From positions 1 to 64,000 of the forward strand of contig SMWF01000110.1 in assembly GCA_004357385.1 (NCBI GenBank): DNA of 64,000 nt, in the 5' to 3' direction. A program made the position numbers and the translations under genes. The notes under the pieces are model-generated. The model did no database searches and was not told where the DNA came from. It saw nothing but the letters and a program-made list of their open reading frames with translations. Of the stretch, positions 25,227 to 33,477 are shown piece after piece. Origin of the DNA: Gammaproteobacteria bacterium. GTDB lineage: Bacteria; Pseudomonadota; Gammaproteobacteria; Pseudomonadales; Azotimanducaceae. Positions within the stretch are counted from its first letter, which is position 1; each line of letters opens with the position of its first letter.

Positions 25227-26095
25227 CCGTTGATGGCGCCGGCGACCGCAGCGTAGCGGTCGAGCAAGGGAATCACGGTGTCCGCGTCTGCCGAGGGCAG
25301 AGCCAGGATGATTCGATTGAAACCCATCTCGAGCAACGCTTCGATCCGCGCCGGATCCGGTCCGACCCCAAAGATGCTGAAGTCCGGTTCGCCCGCGCGC
25401 GCCGATGCCTGCCAGGCTTCACGGGTACGGGCAATTCCTTCCACATAGTCCACCTCGCCCTGGGCGGCAGCGCGCGCCTGATCCTGATGAATGGGCATCC
25501 AGCCGTCCCCGTATGCTGCAATCCGTTCATAAACCCACCTCGACGAGGCGCCCAGCAAGACCGGCGGCCCTCCGCGTTGCACGGGTTTGGGGAAAGCCCA
25601 GAGCGGATCGAAGTCGACCAGCTTGCCATGGTACTGAGCTTCGTCGTCGTTCCAGATGGCACGCATCGCTTCGATGCGCTCTTGCAGCAACGGCCAGCGC
25701 GTCGCGTAGTTGGTCCCATGGTTTGCCATCTCTTCCCGGTTCCAACCCGCGCCAACGCCCAGCAGCACCCGACCGTCCGACAGCTTGTCCAGGGTGGCGA
25801 CCTGTTTTGCCATCAGAATCGGCTCTCGCTCCGTGATCAACGTGATACCCGTGCCCAGTTTCAGGGTCTGTGTCACGACCGCTGCCGCCGCAAGGGCCAC
25901 GAACGGATCATAGGTATTCCAGTATTCGCGGGGCAGTTCGCGCCCGCCGGGCCAGGCTGTCTCACGAACTGCCGGAATGTGCGTATGCTCGGGTAAAAAC
26001 AGGGATTCAAACCCCCTGGCTTCAGCCGCACTCGCAAGCACATGGGGCGCGATCGAGTACTCGGTCGCGAACATCAAGACACCGAAATCGGCCAT
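25223..26095 (-). CDS. LLM class oxidoreductase, probably F420-dependent (Rv2161c-like)
   Basis: This 290-residue LLM protein begins MADFGVLMFATEYS and has ARGFESLFLPEHTHIPA, LKLGTGITLITEREP, and RVLLGVGAGWNREEM. These match the TIGR03619 (Rv2161c-like) branch of F420-dependent enzymes. The late GASSRWVYERIAAYGDGW segment is also typical. It is followed by the Cys-cluster gene in a 4-base overlap and preceded by the lytic transglycosylase gene at an 84-base gap. F420 use is inferred; the substrate is unknown. Confidence 0.87.
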   Translation of the reverse strand: MADFGVLMFATEYSIAPHVLASAAEARGFESLFLPEHTHIPAVRETAWPGGRELPREYWNTYDPFVALAAAAVVTQTLKLGTGITLITEREPILMAKQVATLDKLSDGRVLLGVGAGWNREEMANHGTNYATRWPLLQERIEAMRAIWNDDEAQYHGKLVDFDPLWAFPKPVQRGGPPVLLGASSRWVYERIAAYGDGWMPIHQDQARAAAQGEVDYVEGIARTREAWQASARAGEPDFSIFGVGPDPARIEALLEMGFNRIILALPSADADTVIPLLDRYAAVAGAING

Positions 26096-26179
26096 GGGGT
26101 CTCTCGATTTGCGCTACGGGCGTCGCGCTATGCGACGCATCGTGCATGCGCAACCCGTCATTGGCAAATTCGAAAGGGC

Positions 26180-26854
26180 TTAGAGGACGATAGCGTCGAA
26201 CCGGGCGCGGTGCTCGTCAATCTTGCGTACGTAGCGCCGACCCGCGGTGTGCATGAGTTCGTCATCCTGGTTGATGCCGACGTTGTATGCCAGCAACGCA
26301 CACTGCTCATCACCGCAGACCGTCTGGTAGTGGGAAAGGATCTGCGCCCCGCAGTAGACATTCTGTTCCGGATCACCGAGATCCGAACCGCAGAAGCCTC
26401 GCCAGTACGGCCGCACCTGGGCTGGCCCCATGGCGCCGACATGCGATTTGACGTGCTTGCGGAATGAGCTTTCGGCAAATATCACGCTGGCGACCAGTTC
26501 CGGTGCCAGACTCTGGCGGGTCGATGCTTCCAGAATCCATCCCGAGAACTCGTCCGCCACGCTCTTGCGTACCCCGAACGCCCGATGCATCTGGGCCGCG
26601 AACGTCCCTACTTCCTCCTCCCAGGCCGCCCGCTGGTGAATACCCGCCGGAATGGCGAACGCACTGCGTTCATAGTCCACCGGACCGTAGAACTCAGCCA
26701 GGCCTACGGCCGCAATCAGTGCGACCGCGACAGCCAGCACTTCGAGCCGGACAATGAAGGGTGCACGCTTGACCATCGACAATAGCCGGCCTGCGAGCAG
26801 CATTTTCGAGTTCACGTCCATATCCGTGCGCATATCCCCCTTGGATGCAGCCAT
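26180..26854 (-). CDS. Lytic transglycosylase-like SLT-domain protein
   Basis: This 224-residue protein has one N-terminal membrane segment (about 38-54). An SLT-type domain follows, with the catalytic Glu in IFAESSFRK (Glu128), then SHVGAMGPAQVRP and LLAYNVGIN. Such enzymes cleave peptidoglycan glycan strands, here anchored in the inner membrane with the active domain in the periplasm. CGSDLG and VYCGAQ suggest a disulfide-bearing variant. The first ATG (26854) has no ribosome site; Met8 (26833), preceded by AAGGGGG, is an alternative. An AT-rich gap with possible promoters lies upstream. Confidence 0.82.
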   Translation of the reverse strand: MAASKGDMRTDMDVNSKMLLAGRLLSMVKRAPFIVRLEVLAVAVALIAAVGLAEFYGPVDYERSAFAIPAGIHQRAAWEEEVGTFAAQMHRAFGVRKSVADEFSGWILEASTRQSLAPELVASVIFAESSFRKHVKSHVGAMGPAQVRPYWRGFCGSDLGDPEQNVYCGAQILSHYQTVCGDEQCALLAYNVGINQDDELMHTAGRRYVRKIDEHRARFDAIVL

Positions 26855-26869
26855 TCTATAGGGCTTGCG

Positions 26870-27060
26870 TCACACTATGGAACCAATCCTAAGAAAAAGT
26901 GGTGAGGGTTGCTGTCCCCCCCTTGTAACGTATGCCAATGAAGTTAGCGAACACTTACCGTTCGTCTCGCACTATGTAAGCGTTACAAAACAGAAACATA
27001 TTAATAACGCTCTACTTATACCAAAACATTCTATTAACTATGGAGATATCCTGCAGTGAA
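26870..27060. other. AT-rich intergenic island with nested inverted repeats
   Basis: GC falls to about one third over the last 60 bases, unlike the rest of the window. TGTAACG (26934-26940) pairs with CGTTACA (26981-26987), and inside them CGAAC pairs with GTTCG. The 5' end lies upstream of the transglycosylase gene, but the 3' side meets the end of the SDR gene, so it is not a simple promoter gap for both. A 64-codon ORF in it (26865-27059) has AT-rich codons and no family match; I do not call it. Confidence 0.5.
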
Positions 27061-27067
27061 AGTGAAT

Positions 27068-27847
27068 TCAGGCGGTAATGCCTGCATCGATGACCAGCTC
27101 GGCGCCGTTCATGTAGCTGGCCTGGTCAGACGCAAGAAACACCACGCCGTCCGCGATGTTGGTCGGACTCCCCACCGCGCCTCCCGGCACCGCTTCGGCC
27201 GCCAGTTCACTCGGCTCCAGGGTATTTGCGCCCGCCATTAGTGCGTCCGGGATGATGCTGTTCCAGATCGGTGTCGCGATGATCCCCGGGTGCACCGAAT
27301 TCACCCTGATCGGCCATCCGTTCGCTGCACACTCCAGGGCGACCGCTTTGGTAAACAGCCGCACCCCGCCCTTGGTCGCACAGTATCCGGACAGCGTCGC
27401 GGAGCCTTGCAAACCTGCCACCGACGACAGGTTGACGATGGATCCACCGCCGGAGGCGTTGATCAGCGGAATCGCCGCGCGCGTGCCGAGAAACACGCCG
27501 TCCAGATTCACTGCGGTCTGCCGGCGCCAGTCTTCGAGGGTCATGTCGAGAATGCTGCCCGCCCAGGCAATTCCTGCGTTGTTGACCAGCACGTGCAGAG
27601 CGCCCCAGCGTTGCTCTACGTCGCGCACCACCGAAGCCCAGTCCTGCTCGCTGGTCACATCGTGATGCTGATAGACGGCCTCGGCGCCCGTCGCCGCAAT
27701 CGATTCCACCGCGTCGGTGCCAAGGTCATCCTGGATATCGCTCAGCATGACCCGACAGCCTTCCGCGGCAAACGCATCGGCGCAAGCGCGGCCAATCCCC
27801 GAAGCCGCCCCGGTTACGAGCACGACTTTGTCCTTCAATCCGGTCAA
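27068..27847 (-). CDS. SDR family oxidoreductase
   Basis: This 259-residue classical short-chain dehydrogenase has the cofactor loop TGAASGIG (12-19) and NNAG (89-92). The catalytic Ser (about 141) precedes YCATK (Tyr155, Lys159), and the C-terminal PGIIATPIW is usual. Asp37 after the second strand suggests NAD rather than NADP. The start is a TTG, with GGGAGA ahead. It ends a four-gene minus-strand operon of two LLM enzymes and a split-barrel protein, 20 bases behind the last. A 3-hydroxyacyl or hydroxysteroid dehydrogenase role is plausible. Confidence 0.92.
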   Translation of the reverse strand: MTGLKDKVVLVTGAASGIGRACADAFAAEGCRVMLSDIQDDLGTDAVESIAATGAEAVYQHHDVTSEQDWASVVRDVEQRWGALHVLVNNAGIAWAGSILDMTLEDWRRQTAVNLDGVFLGTRAAIPLINASGGGSIVNLSSVAGLQGSATLSGYCATKGGVRLFTKAVALECAANGWPIRVNSVHPGIIATPIWNSIIPDALMAGANTLEPSELAAEAVPGGAVGSPTNIADGVVFLASDQASYMNGAELVIDAGITA

Positions 27848-27867
27848 TTTTTCTCTCCCGTCCCAGG

Positions 27868-28353
27868 TCAGCTCAGCAAGCCCAGTTTGAAGTTGTCCCA
27901 GGTCACGATCTGATCCGGTATCACCACGACCCAGCGGCGATTGCGTCCGCCGGCACTCGCGCTATTGGGCGCCGGGTCATCCACCGGAGGCTTGCCGTGG
28001 CCGCCGTTGTACTTGATCCCCATCTGTTGGCGCGCTTGCGCGAGAAACGGATCCGCATGTTCCGCCGTCGCGTCTTCCAGCACTTCGGCCCGTCCCTGAA
28101 TCATGATTGCCTGCAGTTCCGGGAACTTCTCATTACGATCCACGATCACGGAACATTCCGGTGTGCGGCGCAAGTTCACAACCTTCTGCCCGCGGCCAAA
28201 AAAGTAGACGCGACCGCCTGCCCAGCCGAACCACATCGGCGTGAGATTGATCCGCGCGCCGGGGCCCATCGAGGCGACACGCATGTTCCACTGACTGGCC
28301 ATCAGCTCATCGATCTGCCCCGCATCGAGCGCGAGTTCCTTTGGCAACGCCAT
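27868..28353 (-). CDS. PPOX-class split-barrel protein, probably F420-dependent
   Basis: This 161-residue split-barrel protein has MRVASMGPGARINLTPMWF, GGRVYFFGRGQKVVNLRRTP, CSVIVDRNEK and IMIQGRAEVLED, the strand order of PPOX/FDOR proteins. The Lys-Val-Asn-Leu-Arg-Arg stretch is where these proteins hold the cofactor phosphate. Its place between LLM genes and an SDR gene favours F420H2-dependent reduction over FMN oxidation. GGAG lies 5 bases ahead of the ATG. An 11-base gap to the upstream LLM gene suggests one transcript. The C-terminal loop with NGGHGKPPVDDP is unusually polar. Confidence 0.83.
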   Translation of the reverse strand: MALPKELALDAGQIDELMASQWNMRVASMGPGARINLTPMWFGWAGGRVYFFGRGQKVVNLRRTPECSVIVDRNEKFPELQAIMIQGRAEVLEDATAEHADPFLAQARQQMGIKYNGGHGKPPVDDPAPNSASAGGRNRRWVVVIPDQIVTWDNFKLGLLS

Positions 28354-28364
28354 CGTGTCTCCGC

Positions 28365-29372
28365 TCAGTGGGCCTGCAACTCAGCAATCATCGCGCGGCG
28401 CGCGTCCGCATCGACGAACCCGAAGCCGCCGGACGTGCGATCGACGAAATTGCCGTAGCGGCGTTTGATTTCAGGAACGATGTCCTTGGGCTCCCCAACC
28501 ACCGCAAAGGCCTCGAGGATGTCGTCGCTGATCAGCGTACCCATTTCCTGCCAGCGCCCTTGTTTGGACATGGCATTGAGTTCCGGCTGCAGCTCGCCAA
28601 CACCGATGGACTCGAGAACGCCACGATATGCAGGCGTCGAACCGTAAAACGCAATCCGCTCGCACACCTGACGTTTGCTCTTCGCGAACGCCTCCTCATT
28701 GTCCCCGGAGACCACGAAGTTCGAATAAGAGATCTCAAACTGCTGCCGGCTCTTGCCCACCTTGGCAAGCCCCGCTTCAATCGCAGGCAGCGTCACAGAC
28801 TCGATGAACGCGACCGTGCTGAATGGGTGGATGATCATGCCATCGGCCACTTCTCCGGCCACCTCCGTCATCCTTGGACCCACCGCGGCGAGGATCACCT
28901 TGGGCGCTCCGTATTCGGTGTTCTCCGGGGCGAAGGCAGGCGTCATCAGAGTGTGCGTGTAGTACTTGCCGACAAATTGAAGCGGCTCTGCGTCGTACCA
29001 GTTCGCCCAGATCGCACGCATCGCCAGAACCAGTTCGCGCATCTTTGCGGCGGGCGAGTCCCAGGGCATGCTGAACCGCTTGGTAATGTGGGGCTTGATC
29101 TGCGAGCCCAGCCCGATGGTCAAGCGACCCTTCGAGTAGGCATTGAGGTCGTGGCCAACGTTCGCGAGCAACATGGGGCTGCGCGCAAAGGCAACCGCGA
29201 TCGAGGTGATCAGTTCGATTCGCTCGCTGTGTTCGGCCGCGAGCAACAGGGGCATGAACGGGTCGTGGGCGGTCTCCGCGGTGCGAACACCGTCCACCCC
29301 GAGTTGTTCGTACTCACGCGCAACCTCGGCCACCCGCTCGAGTTGTGGTCCTAGGCCGGCATCTACTTTCAC
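28365..29372 (-). CDS. LLM class oxidoreductase, probably F420-dependent (MSMEG_2256-like), copy B
   Basis: The 335-residue product begins at a GTG with GGGAG 5 bases upstream and reads MKVDAGLGPQLERV. GVDGVRTAETAHDPF, ITSIAVAFARSPM and TIGLGSQIKPHITKRFSMP match the TIGR03617 branch. It is a clear paralogue of the next gene upstream (29389-30393): both keep HITKRFSMPW and TPAYRGVLESIGVG or a near copy. The two lie head to tail with a 16-base gap, so tandem duplication is likely. They may act on related substrates or form a heteromer. Confidence 0.88.
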   Translation of the reverse strand: MKVDAGLGPQLERVAEVAREYEQLGVDGVRTAETAHDPFMPLLLAAEHSERIELITSIAVAFARSPMLLANVGHDLNAYSKGRLTIGLGSQIKPHITKRFSMPWDSPAAKMRELVLAMRAIWANWYDAEPLQFVGKYYTHTLMTPAFAPENTEYGAPKVILAAVGPRMTEVAGEVADGMIIHPFSTVAFIESVTLPAIEAGLAKVGKSRQQFEISYSNFVVSGDNEEAFAKSKRQVCERIAFYGSTPAYRGVLESIGVGELQPELNAMSKQGRWQEMGTLISDDILEAFAVVGEPKDIVPEIKRRYGNFVDRTSGGFGFVDADARRAMIAELQAH

Positions 29373-29388
29373 GGCAGCTCCCTCAGCG

Positions 29389-30393
29389 TCAGGCGGTCAG
29401 TTCTTCAATGATCTTGATGCGATCCTGTTTCGGGATGTGCGCATAGGCGGCGGACGTGCGATCGATGATGTCGCCGTAACGCGTGCGAATCTGCCCAGCG
29501 ATGCTGGACGGTTCACCAATAACGGCGAAATTCTCGAGGATGCTGTCATCGATCAGGTCACCCATGGCTTCCCAGCGACCTTGCTTGGACATCGTGTTCA
29601 GCTCGGCCTGCAACTCGCCAACGCCGATCGAATCGAGCACGGGTTTGTACGCCGGGGTCGAACCGTAGAACGCGATCTGCCGGCAGGTTGCCGTTTTCGC
29701 CTGCTCCAGTTCCTTCTCGTCCTGCCCCGTGACCACGAACACCGGGTAGCTGATTTCGAAGTCGTCGCGACTCTTGCCTGCCTTCGCGAAGCCCCGCTCC
29801 AGCGCCGGTATGGTCGTTTCTCGAAGATATTTTTCCGTGGTGAACGCATGCGCGATCACCCCATCGGCAACCTCTCCGGCGACCTCGGTCATGAGCGGCC
29901 CAACGGCGGCCAGGAACACCCGCGGCGCCCCGTAGTCATTGTCCGTCGGCGTAAAGAACGGAGTCATCAACGTGTGGGTGTAGAACTTGCCGGCGAACTC
30001 CATCGGAGCACCTTCGTGCCAGGTTGCCCAGATCGCACGCATTGCCAGAATGAACTCGCGCATCCGCGCCGCCGGTTCCGACCAGGGCATGCTGAATCGT
30101 TTGGTGATGTGCGGCCGGATCTGAGATCCGAGTCCTAGAACGAAACGTCCCTTGGACACCGCGTTCAGGTCGTGGCCAATGTTCGCCAGGAGCATCGGGG
30201 TGCGGGCGAAGGCGACGGCAATCGAAGTCATCAAGTCGATGTTCTGAGTCTGCTGCGCTGCAACGACGAGTGGAAAGAAGGGGTCGTGACTGGTTTCCGC
30301 GGACAGCAGCCCGCTGTAGCCCATCTCCTCCAGTTCCTGCGCCTGAGCCCCCACCTTGTCGAGTTCGAAGCCTACGCCGCCGTCGACTTTCAT
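29389..30393 (-). CDS. LLM class oxidoreductase, probably F420-dependent (MSMEG_2256-like), copy A
   Basis: This 334-residue protein leads the four-gene operon running to the SDR gene. Landmarks are MKVDGGVGFELDKVG, MGYSGLLSAETSHDPF, MTSIAVAFARTPM and VLGLGSQIRPHITKRFSMP. Its sequence parallels copy B along its entire length, with most differences in surface helices. Upstream is a 230-base gap shared with htpX, which reads the other way. The ATG at 30393 has only a weak purine-rich site. F420 dependence is from family membership; the substrate is unknown. Confidence 0.88.
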   Translation of the reverse strand: MKVDGGVGFELDKVGAQAQELEEMGYSGLLSAETSHDPFFPLVVAAQQTQNIDLMTSIAVAFARTPMLLANIGHDLNAVSKGRFVLGLGSQIRPHITKRFSMPWSEPAARMREFILAMRAIWATWHEGAPMEFAGKFYTHTLMTPFFTPTDNDYGAPRVFLAAVGPLMTEVAGEVADGVIAHAFTTEKYLRETTIPALERGFAKAGKSRDDFEISYPVFVVTGQDEKELEQAKTATCRQIAFYGSTPAYKPVLDSIGVGELQAELNTMSKQGRWEAMGDLIDDSILENFAVIGEPSSIAGQIRTRYGDIIDRTSAAYAHIPKQDRIKIIEELTA

Positions 30394-30558
30394 TCCGTCG
30401 TCGCCCCCAGTTTCAAAGACCGGCCATTGTATAGCCCTTTAAGAGCCAGCGGGTACCTGCGCCTAACGGGAGGAATACGTGCCGGGCGGGGCGTTCCATC
30501 AACGCCCATCGAGTTCCACCGGCGCAGCATAGCATCGTCAAATACGGCTCCCGGACCC

Positions 30559-30584
30559 CTTGAAGCGCGCTGAATAGGCCATAT
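30559..30584 (+). promoter_or_regulatory. Candidate heat-shock (sigma32-like) promoter of htpX
   Basis: CTTGAAG (30559-30565) and GGCCATAT (30577-30584) are separated by 11 bases and resemble the sigma32 boxes CTTGAAA and CCCCATNT. They end 39 bases before the htpX ATG. A sigma70 reading (TTGAAG, 16 bases, TATATT) is equally good, so both holoenzymes may use it. Confidence 0.4.
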
Positions 30585-30623
30585 ATTCAATGGGATCCCG
30601 AGCGCTTTTGAGGAGTTGCGCAA

Positions 30624-31511
30624 ATGACGAGGGTTCTCCTGTTCATCGCGACCAACGTAGCGGTACTGGTTCTGCTGAGCATCACCTTCAGCGTCTTCGG
30701 GTTGGAGTCCTATCTCTCGTCCAATGGCGTCGACTTGAATCTGACGAGTCTGCTGGTCTTCTCGGCCGCGTTCGGCATGGGCGGGTCCTTCATATCGCTG
30801 GCCCTGTCGAAGTGGATCGCCAAGCGCTCCACGGGGGCGAAGGTAATCGAATCTCCCACCAACGACACGGAACGCTGGCTGCTGGATACGGTCGCGGGGC
30901 TCGCGCGGGACGCGGGCATCGCGATGCCCGAAGTGGCGGTATTCCCATCGCCCCAACCCAACGCGTTCGCCACCGGCGCGAGTCGGAACAAGGCGCTGGT
31001 AGCGGTAAGCAGCGGGCTGCTCGAAAACATGAACGGCGACGAAGTGAAGGCAGTACTTGGCCATGAAATCGGCCACGTTGCCAACGGTGACATGCTGACC
31101 CTGACGCTGCTCCAGGGCGTGATGAACACCTTCGTGATCTTCTTTTCGCGCATCATCGGGTTTTTCGTCGACCGGGTACTACTGAGAAACGAACACGGCT
31201 ATGGGATCGGATTCTGGGTCACTACGATCGTCGCGCAGATCGTGCTCGGTCTGCTCGCCAGCATGGTGGTGATGTGGTTCTCGAGGCACCGTGAATTCCG
31301 GGCCGACGCGGCCGGAGCAAACCTGGCCGGACGCGGCAACATGGTGGCCGCGTTGGAACGTCTGCGCGCGGCCCATGAGATGCCGAACACCATGCCGGAA
31401 ACCCTCGTTGCGTTCGGCATTGCCGGTGGCCTGCGCAAGGGCATGCAGGCCTTGTTCGCGTCGCACCCGCCCATCGGTGAGCGGATCGAGGCGCTGCGCC
31501 GCGCCGCTTAG
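30624..31511 (+). CDS. htpX: Membrane protease HtpX
   Basis: HtpX is an inner-membrane zinc protease that degrades damaged membrane proteins. The 295-residue product has the zinc motif HEIGH (His147, Glu148, His151), the third ligand region FRADAAGA near 227-234, and four hydrophobic stretches (about 4-22, 35-55, 158-175 and 194-215). PNAFATGASRNKA is diagnostic. GAGGAG lies 8 bases before the ATG. It is convergent with a crotonase gene and divergent from an F420 operon. Heat-shock regulation is suggested by the upstream promoter candidate. Confidence 0.97.
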   Translation: MTRVLLFIATNVAVLVLLSITFSVFGLESYLSSNGVDLNLTSLLVFSAAFGMGGSFISLALSKWIAKRSTGAKVIESPTNDTERWLLDTVAGLARDAGIAMPEVAVFPSPQPNAFATGASRNKALVAVSSGLLENMNGDEVKAVLGHEIGHVANGDMLTLTLLQGVMNTFVIFFSRIIGFFVDRVLLRNEHGYGIGFWVTTIVAQIVLGLLASMVVMWFSRHREFRADAAGANLAGRGNMVAALERLRAAHEMPNTMPETLVAFGIAGGLRKGMQALFASHPPIGERIEALRRAA

Positions 31512-31520
31512 CTTTACCGT

Positions 31521-32360
31521 TCAGTCGCCGCCGGTTTTATCTGCCGTACGATAATCGCCGAACTGCTCGTCGCGTTTGGTCAGCGCGTCGGTCAGGCTTT
31601 CCCGAAGTTCGGCCAGGTGAGCCTGGGTCGAGCGGGTAAAGGTGGCGAGCGTCTGCATCTCAGTGCCCGCGCGAATCGCCGCGCGGATGCCCATCGCGTC
31701 CATCTGTCGGTGCACCGCACGCTTATTGATCTGCTGAATGTCACTGGGAACCCGGGCGACCCGTTCCGCGATGCGCAGCACGTTCGCCTCGAGTTCGTCC
31801 GCGGGGAACGCGCGATTGGCAAACCCGGACTGTGCGGCTTCTTCCCCCGACATGGAGTCGCCGGTGAGCATCAGCTCCATGGCCCGGCGCAGGCCCACGA
31901 TCCAGGGATAGAACTGGTTGTCCGGTGGGCTGATGGCACGGACCACCGGATAGCCGATCTTGGCATCCTCGGCCACGTACACCAGATCGCAGGCCGTGGC
32001 CAACTCGGTCCCGCCGGCTAGGCAATAACCGTGCACCTGGGCGATGACCGGCTTGGCCAGATCCCACATTCCCAGGAATCCGTCCACCACGTGGCGGGGC
32101 CAGTTGCCCAATCCCCCGGCGCTGTAGTACGGCTGATCTTTCGCAACGTTTGACTTCAGGTCGTAGCCCGCAGAGAAGCACGAGCCTGCGCCGCGAATGA
32201 TGGTCACCGCAATGTCCGGATCCTGGTCGCCCGTCTCCAGCGCGTGGAACATCTCGCCGCGCAACTCATTGGACAGCGGATTACGCTTATCCGGTCGGTT
32301 CAGCGTAATGCGCTGCACTCTCGGCAACGGCTGATCGAGAATGATTTTCTGGTAATCCAC
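31521..32360 (-). CDS. Enoyl-CoA hydratase/isomerase family protein
   Basis: This 279-residue crotonase starts at a GTG with GGGGG nearby. CFSAGYDLKS (61-70) and CLAGGTELA (113-121, Glu119) form the oxyanion region. Where the second catalytic Glu would be, the sequence reads IGYPVVRA (135-142), so it is absent. A SPPDNQFYPWIVG loop replaces the usual PGAGGTQRL, which marks a divergent subfamily. It follows the LLM gene at 32369 by 8 bases, forming an LLM-crotonase operon. This pairing suggests consecutive steps on the same CoA or free-acid substrate. Confidence 0.88.
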   Translation of the reverse strand: MDYQKIILDQPLPRVQRITLNRPDKRNPLSNELRGEMFHALETGDQDPDIAVTIIRGAGSCFSAGYDLKSNVAKDQPYYSAGGLGNWPRHVVDGFLGMWDLAKPVIAQVHGYCLAGGTELATACDLVYVAEDAKIGYPVVRAISPPDNQFYPWIVGLRRAMELMLTGDSMSGEEAAQSGFANRAFPADELEANVLRIAERVARVPSDIQQINKRAVHRQMDAMGIRAAIRAGTEMQTLATFTRSTQAHLAELRESLTDALTKRDEQFGDYRTADKTGGD

Positions 32361-32368
32361 GGGACCCC

Positions 32369-33373
32369 CTATCCGACCGAAAACACGTCGGGTGTAAATG
32401 TTGCGAACGTTCGCTCCGTTTCTTCCGCCGTTGCACCACCGAGCGGCGCGATGATATGCGTATGAATACCACCTGCGGCGTCAGCCAGCACTCGCTCGCG
32501 GCACTCCTCTTCCACGCCGATAATGGCGATCTCGTCGATCAGCGCATCAGTGAGCGCGCCGCCGGTTTTCTCACGATCTTTCTCTGCCCAGCCTTCAGTG
32601 ATCGTCGAGGCTGCATCGCTGTACCCGGCCCAGGCCAGAAACCGGTTGTAAACCGGGGTGGCGTAGTAAGGCGCAAACGCCGCCCGAAAACGCGCCCGCG
32701 CGCCGTCCTTATCGTCCGTCACCAGCACCATGGCCCGGTTGACCACCTCGACGTCCTGCCAATTCTTGCCGGCGCGTTCCGCGCCGATCTTCACATGCTC
32801 CATCATCTTCGGCAGCGCGCCCTTCGGCCACAGGTTAAAGATCACTCCGTCACCTACCTCCGCGGCCATCTCGATCATCTTGGGCCGGAGCGCCGCCAGG
32901 TACAGCGGCGGCGGATCGTCCATGGGGAACTGCCGATATCCATGACTGGCCATGGTGTCGAGATCGAAGTTCGATTTTTCGCCCGCCAGCATCGAGCGAA
33001 CCATGAGCGCCGTCTCCCTGACCCGGGTCACCGGCTTATCCAGCTCAATGCCATGCCAACCGCCCATCATGGTCTGGCTCGAAGAGCCGAGCCCCATGAC
33101 GAAGCGCCCGGGCAACACCTGGCCCAGCACGTTAGCCGTCGCCGCCAGCACTGCGGGTGTGCGCGTGTAAACCGGCGTGACGGCGACCCCGATCCGGATG
33201 TCTTTGGTGGTGGCCCCCAGCACGGCCGCTGCCGTCAAAGCGTCCGGCGCGCCGCCATCTCCGAACCACGCGTCCGTGTACCCGTTCGCCTCGGCCCATT
33301 GGACCCGTTCCACGGTGTCTTTGACGAAGGGGCTGGCCGGCAGCGTCACCGCCATGCGTCGTTTGAGTGCCAT
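32369..33373 (-). CDS. LLM class oxidoreductase, probably F420-dependent
   Basis: This 334-residue LLM protein has MAVTLPASPFVKDTV at the N-terminus, GYTDAWFGDGGAPDA, RIGVAVTPVYTRTPAV, and RFVMGLGSSSQTM. GAERAGKNWQDVEVV and the C-terminal IHTHIIAPLG are also typical. GGAGG lies 5 bases before the ATG. It is the first gene of a two-gene operon with the downstream crotonase and is divergent from the APH-like gene. F420 use is inferred. The GDGGAPDA loop near the active site differs from the other LLM copies here, so its substrate is probably different. Confidence 0.86.
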   Translation of the reverse strand: MALKRRMAVTLPASPFVKDTVERVQWAEANGYTDAWFGDGGAPDALTAAAVLGATTKDIRIGVAVTPVYTRTPAVLAATANVLGQVLPGRFVMGLGSSSQTMMGGWHGIELDKPVTRVRETALMVRSMLAGEKSNFDLDTMASHGYRQFPMDDPPPLYLAALRPKMIEMAAEVGDGVIFNLWPKGALPKMMEHVKIGAERAGKNWQDVEVVNRAMVLVTDDKDGARARFRAAFAPYYATPVYNRFLAWAGYSDAASTITEGWAEKDREKTGGALTDALIDEIAIIGVEEECRERVLADAAGGIHTHIIAPLGGATAEETERTFATFTPDVFSVG

Positions 33374-33477
33374 CGTTCCTCCCGAACTGTGCGTAACGAA
33401 TGTGGGGAACTAGCGTTGCATTTTGCGACGCGCGGAATCAAGCCGTATGCTGGGCGACCTCTGAATTGGGAGCATGC

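Noticed and set aside
26934-26987. Integron attC-like site from TGTAACG/CGTTACA pair
   Set aside because: Arms do not fit the RYYYAAC/GTTRRRY core and the inner pair spacing is wrong; no integrase or cassette.
26865-27059. 64-codon AT-rich ORF in the low-GC island
   Set aside because: No ribosome site, no family match, and codon use unlike every other gene; better explained by low GC giving an open frame by chance.
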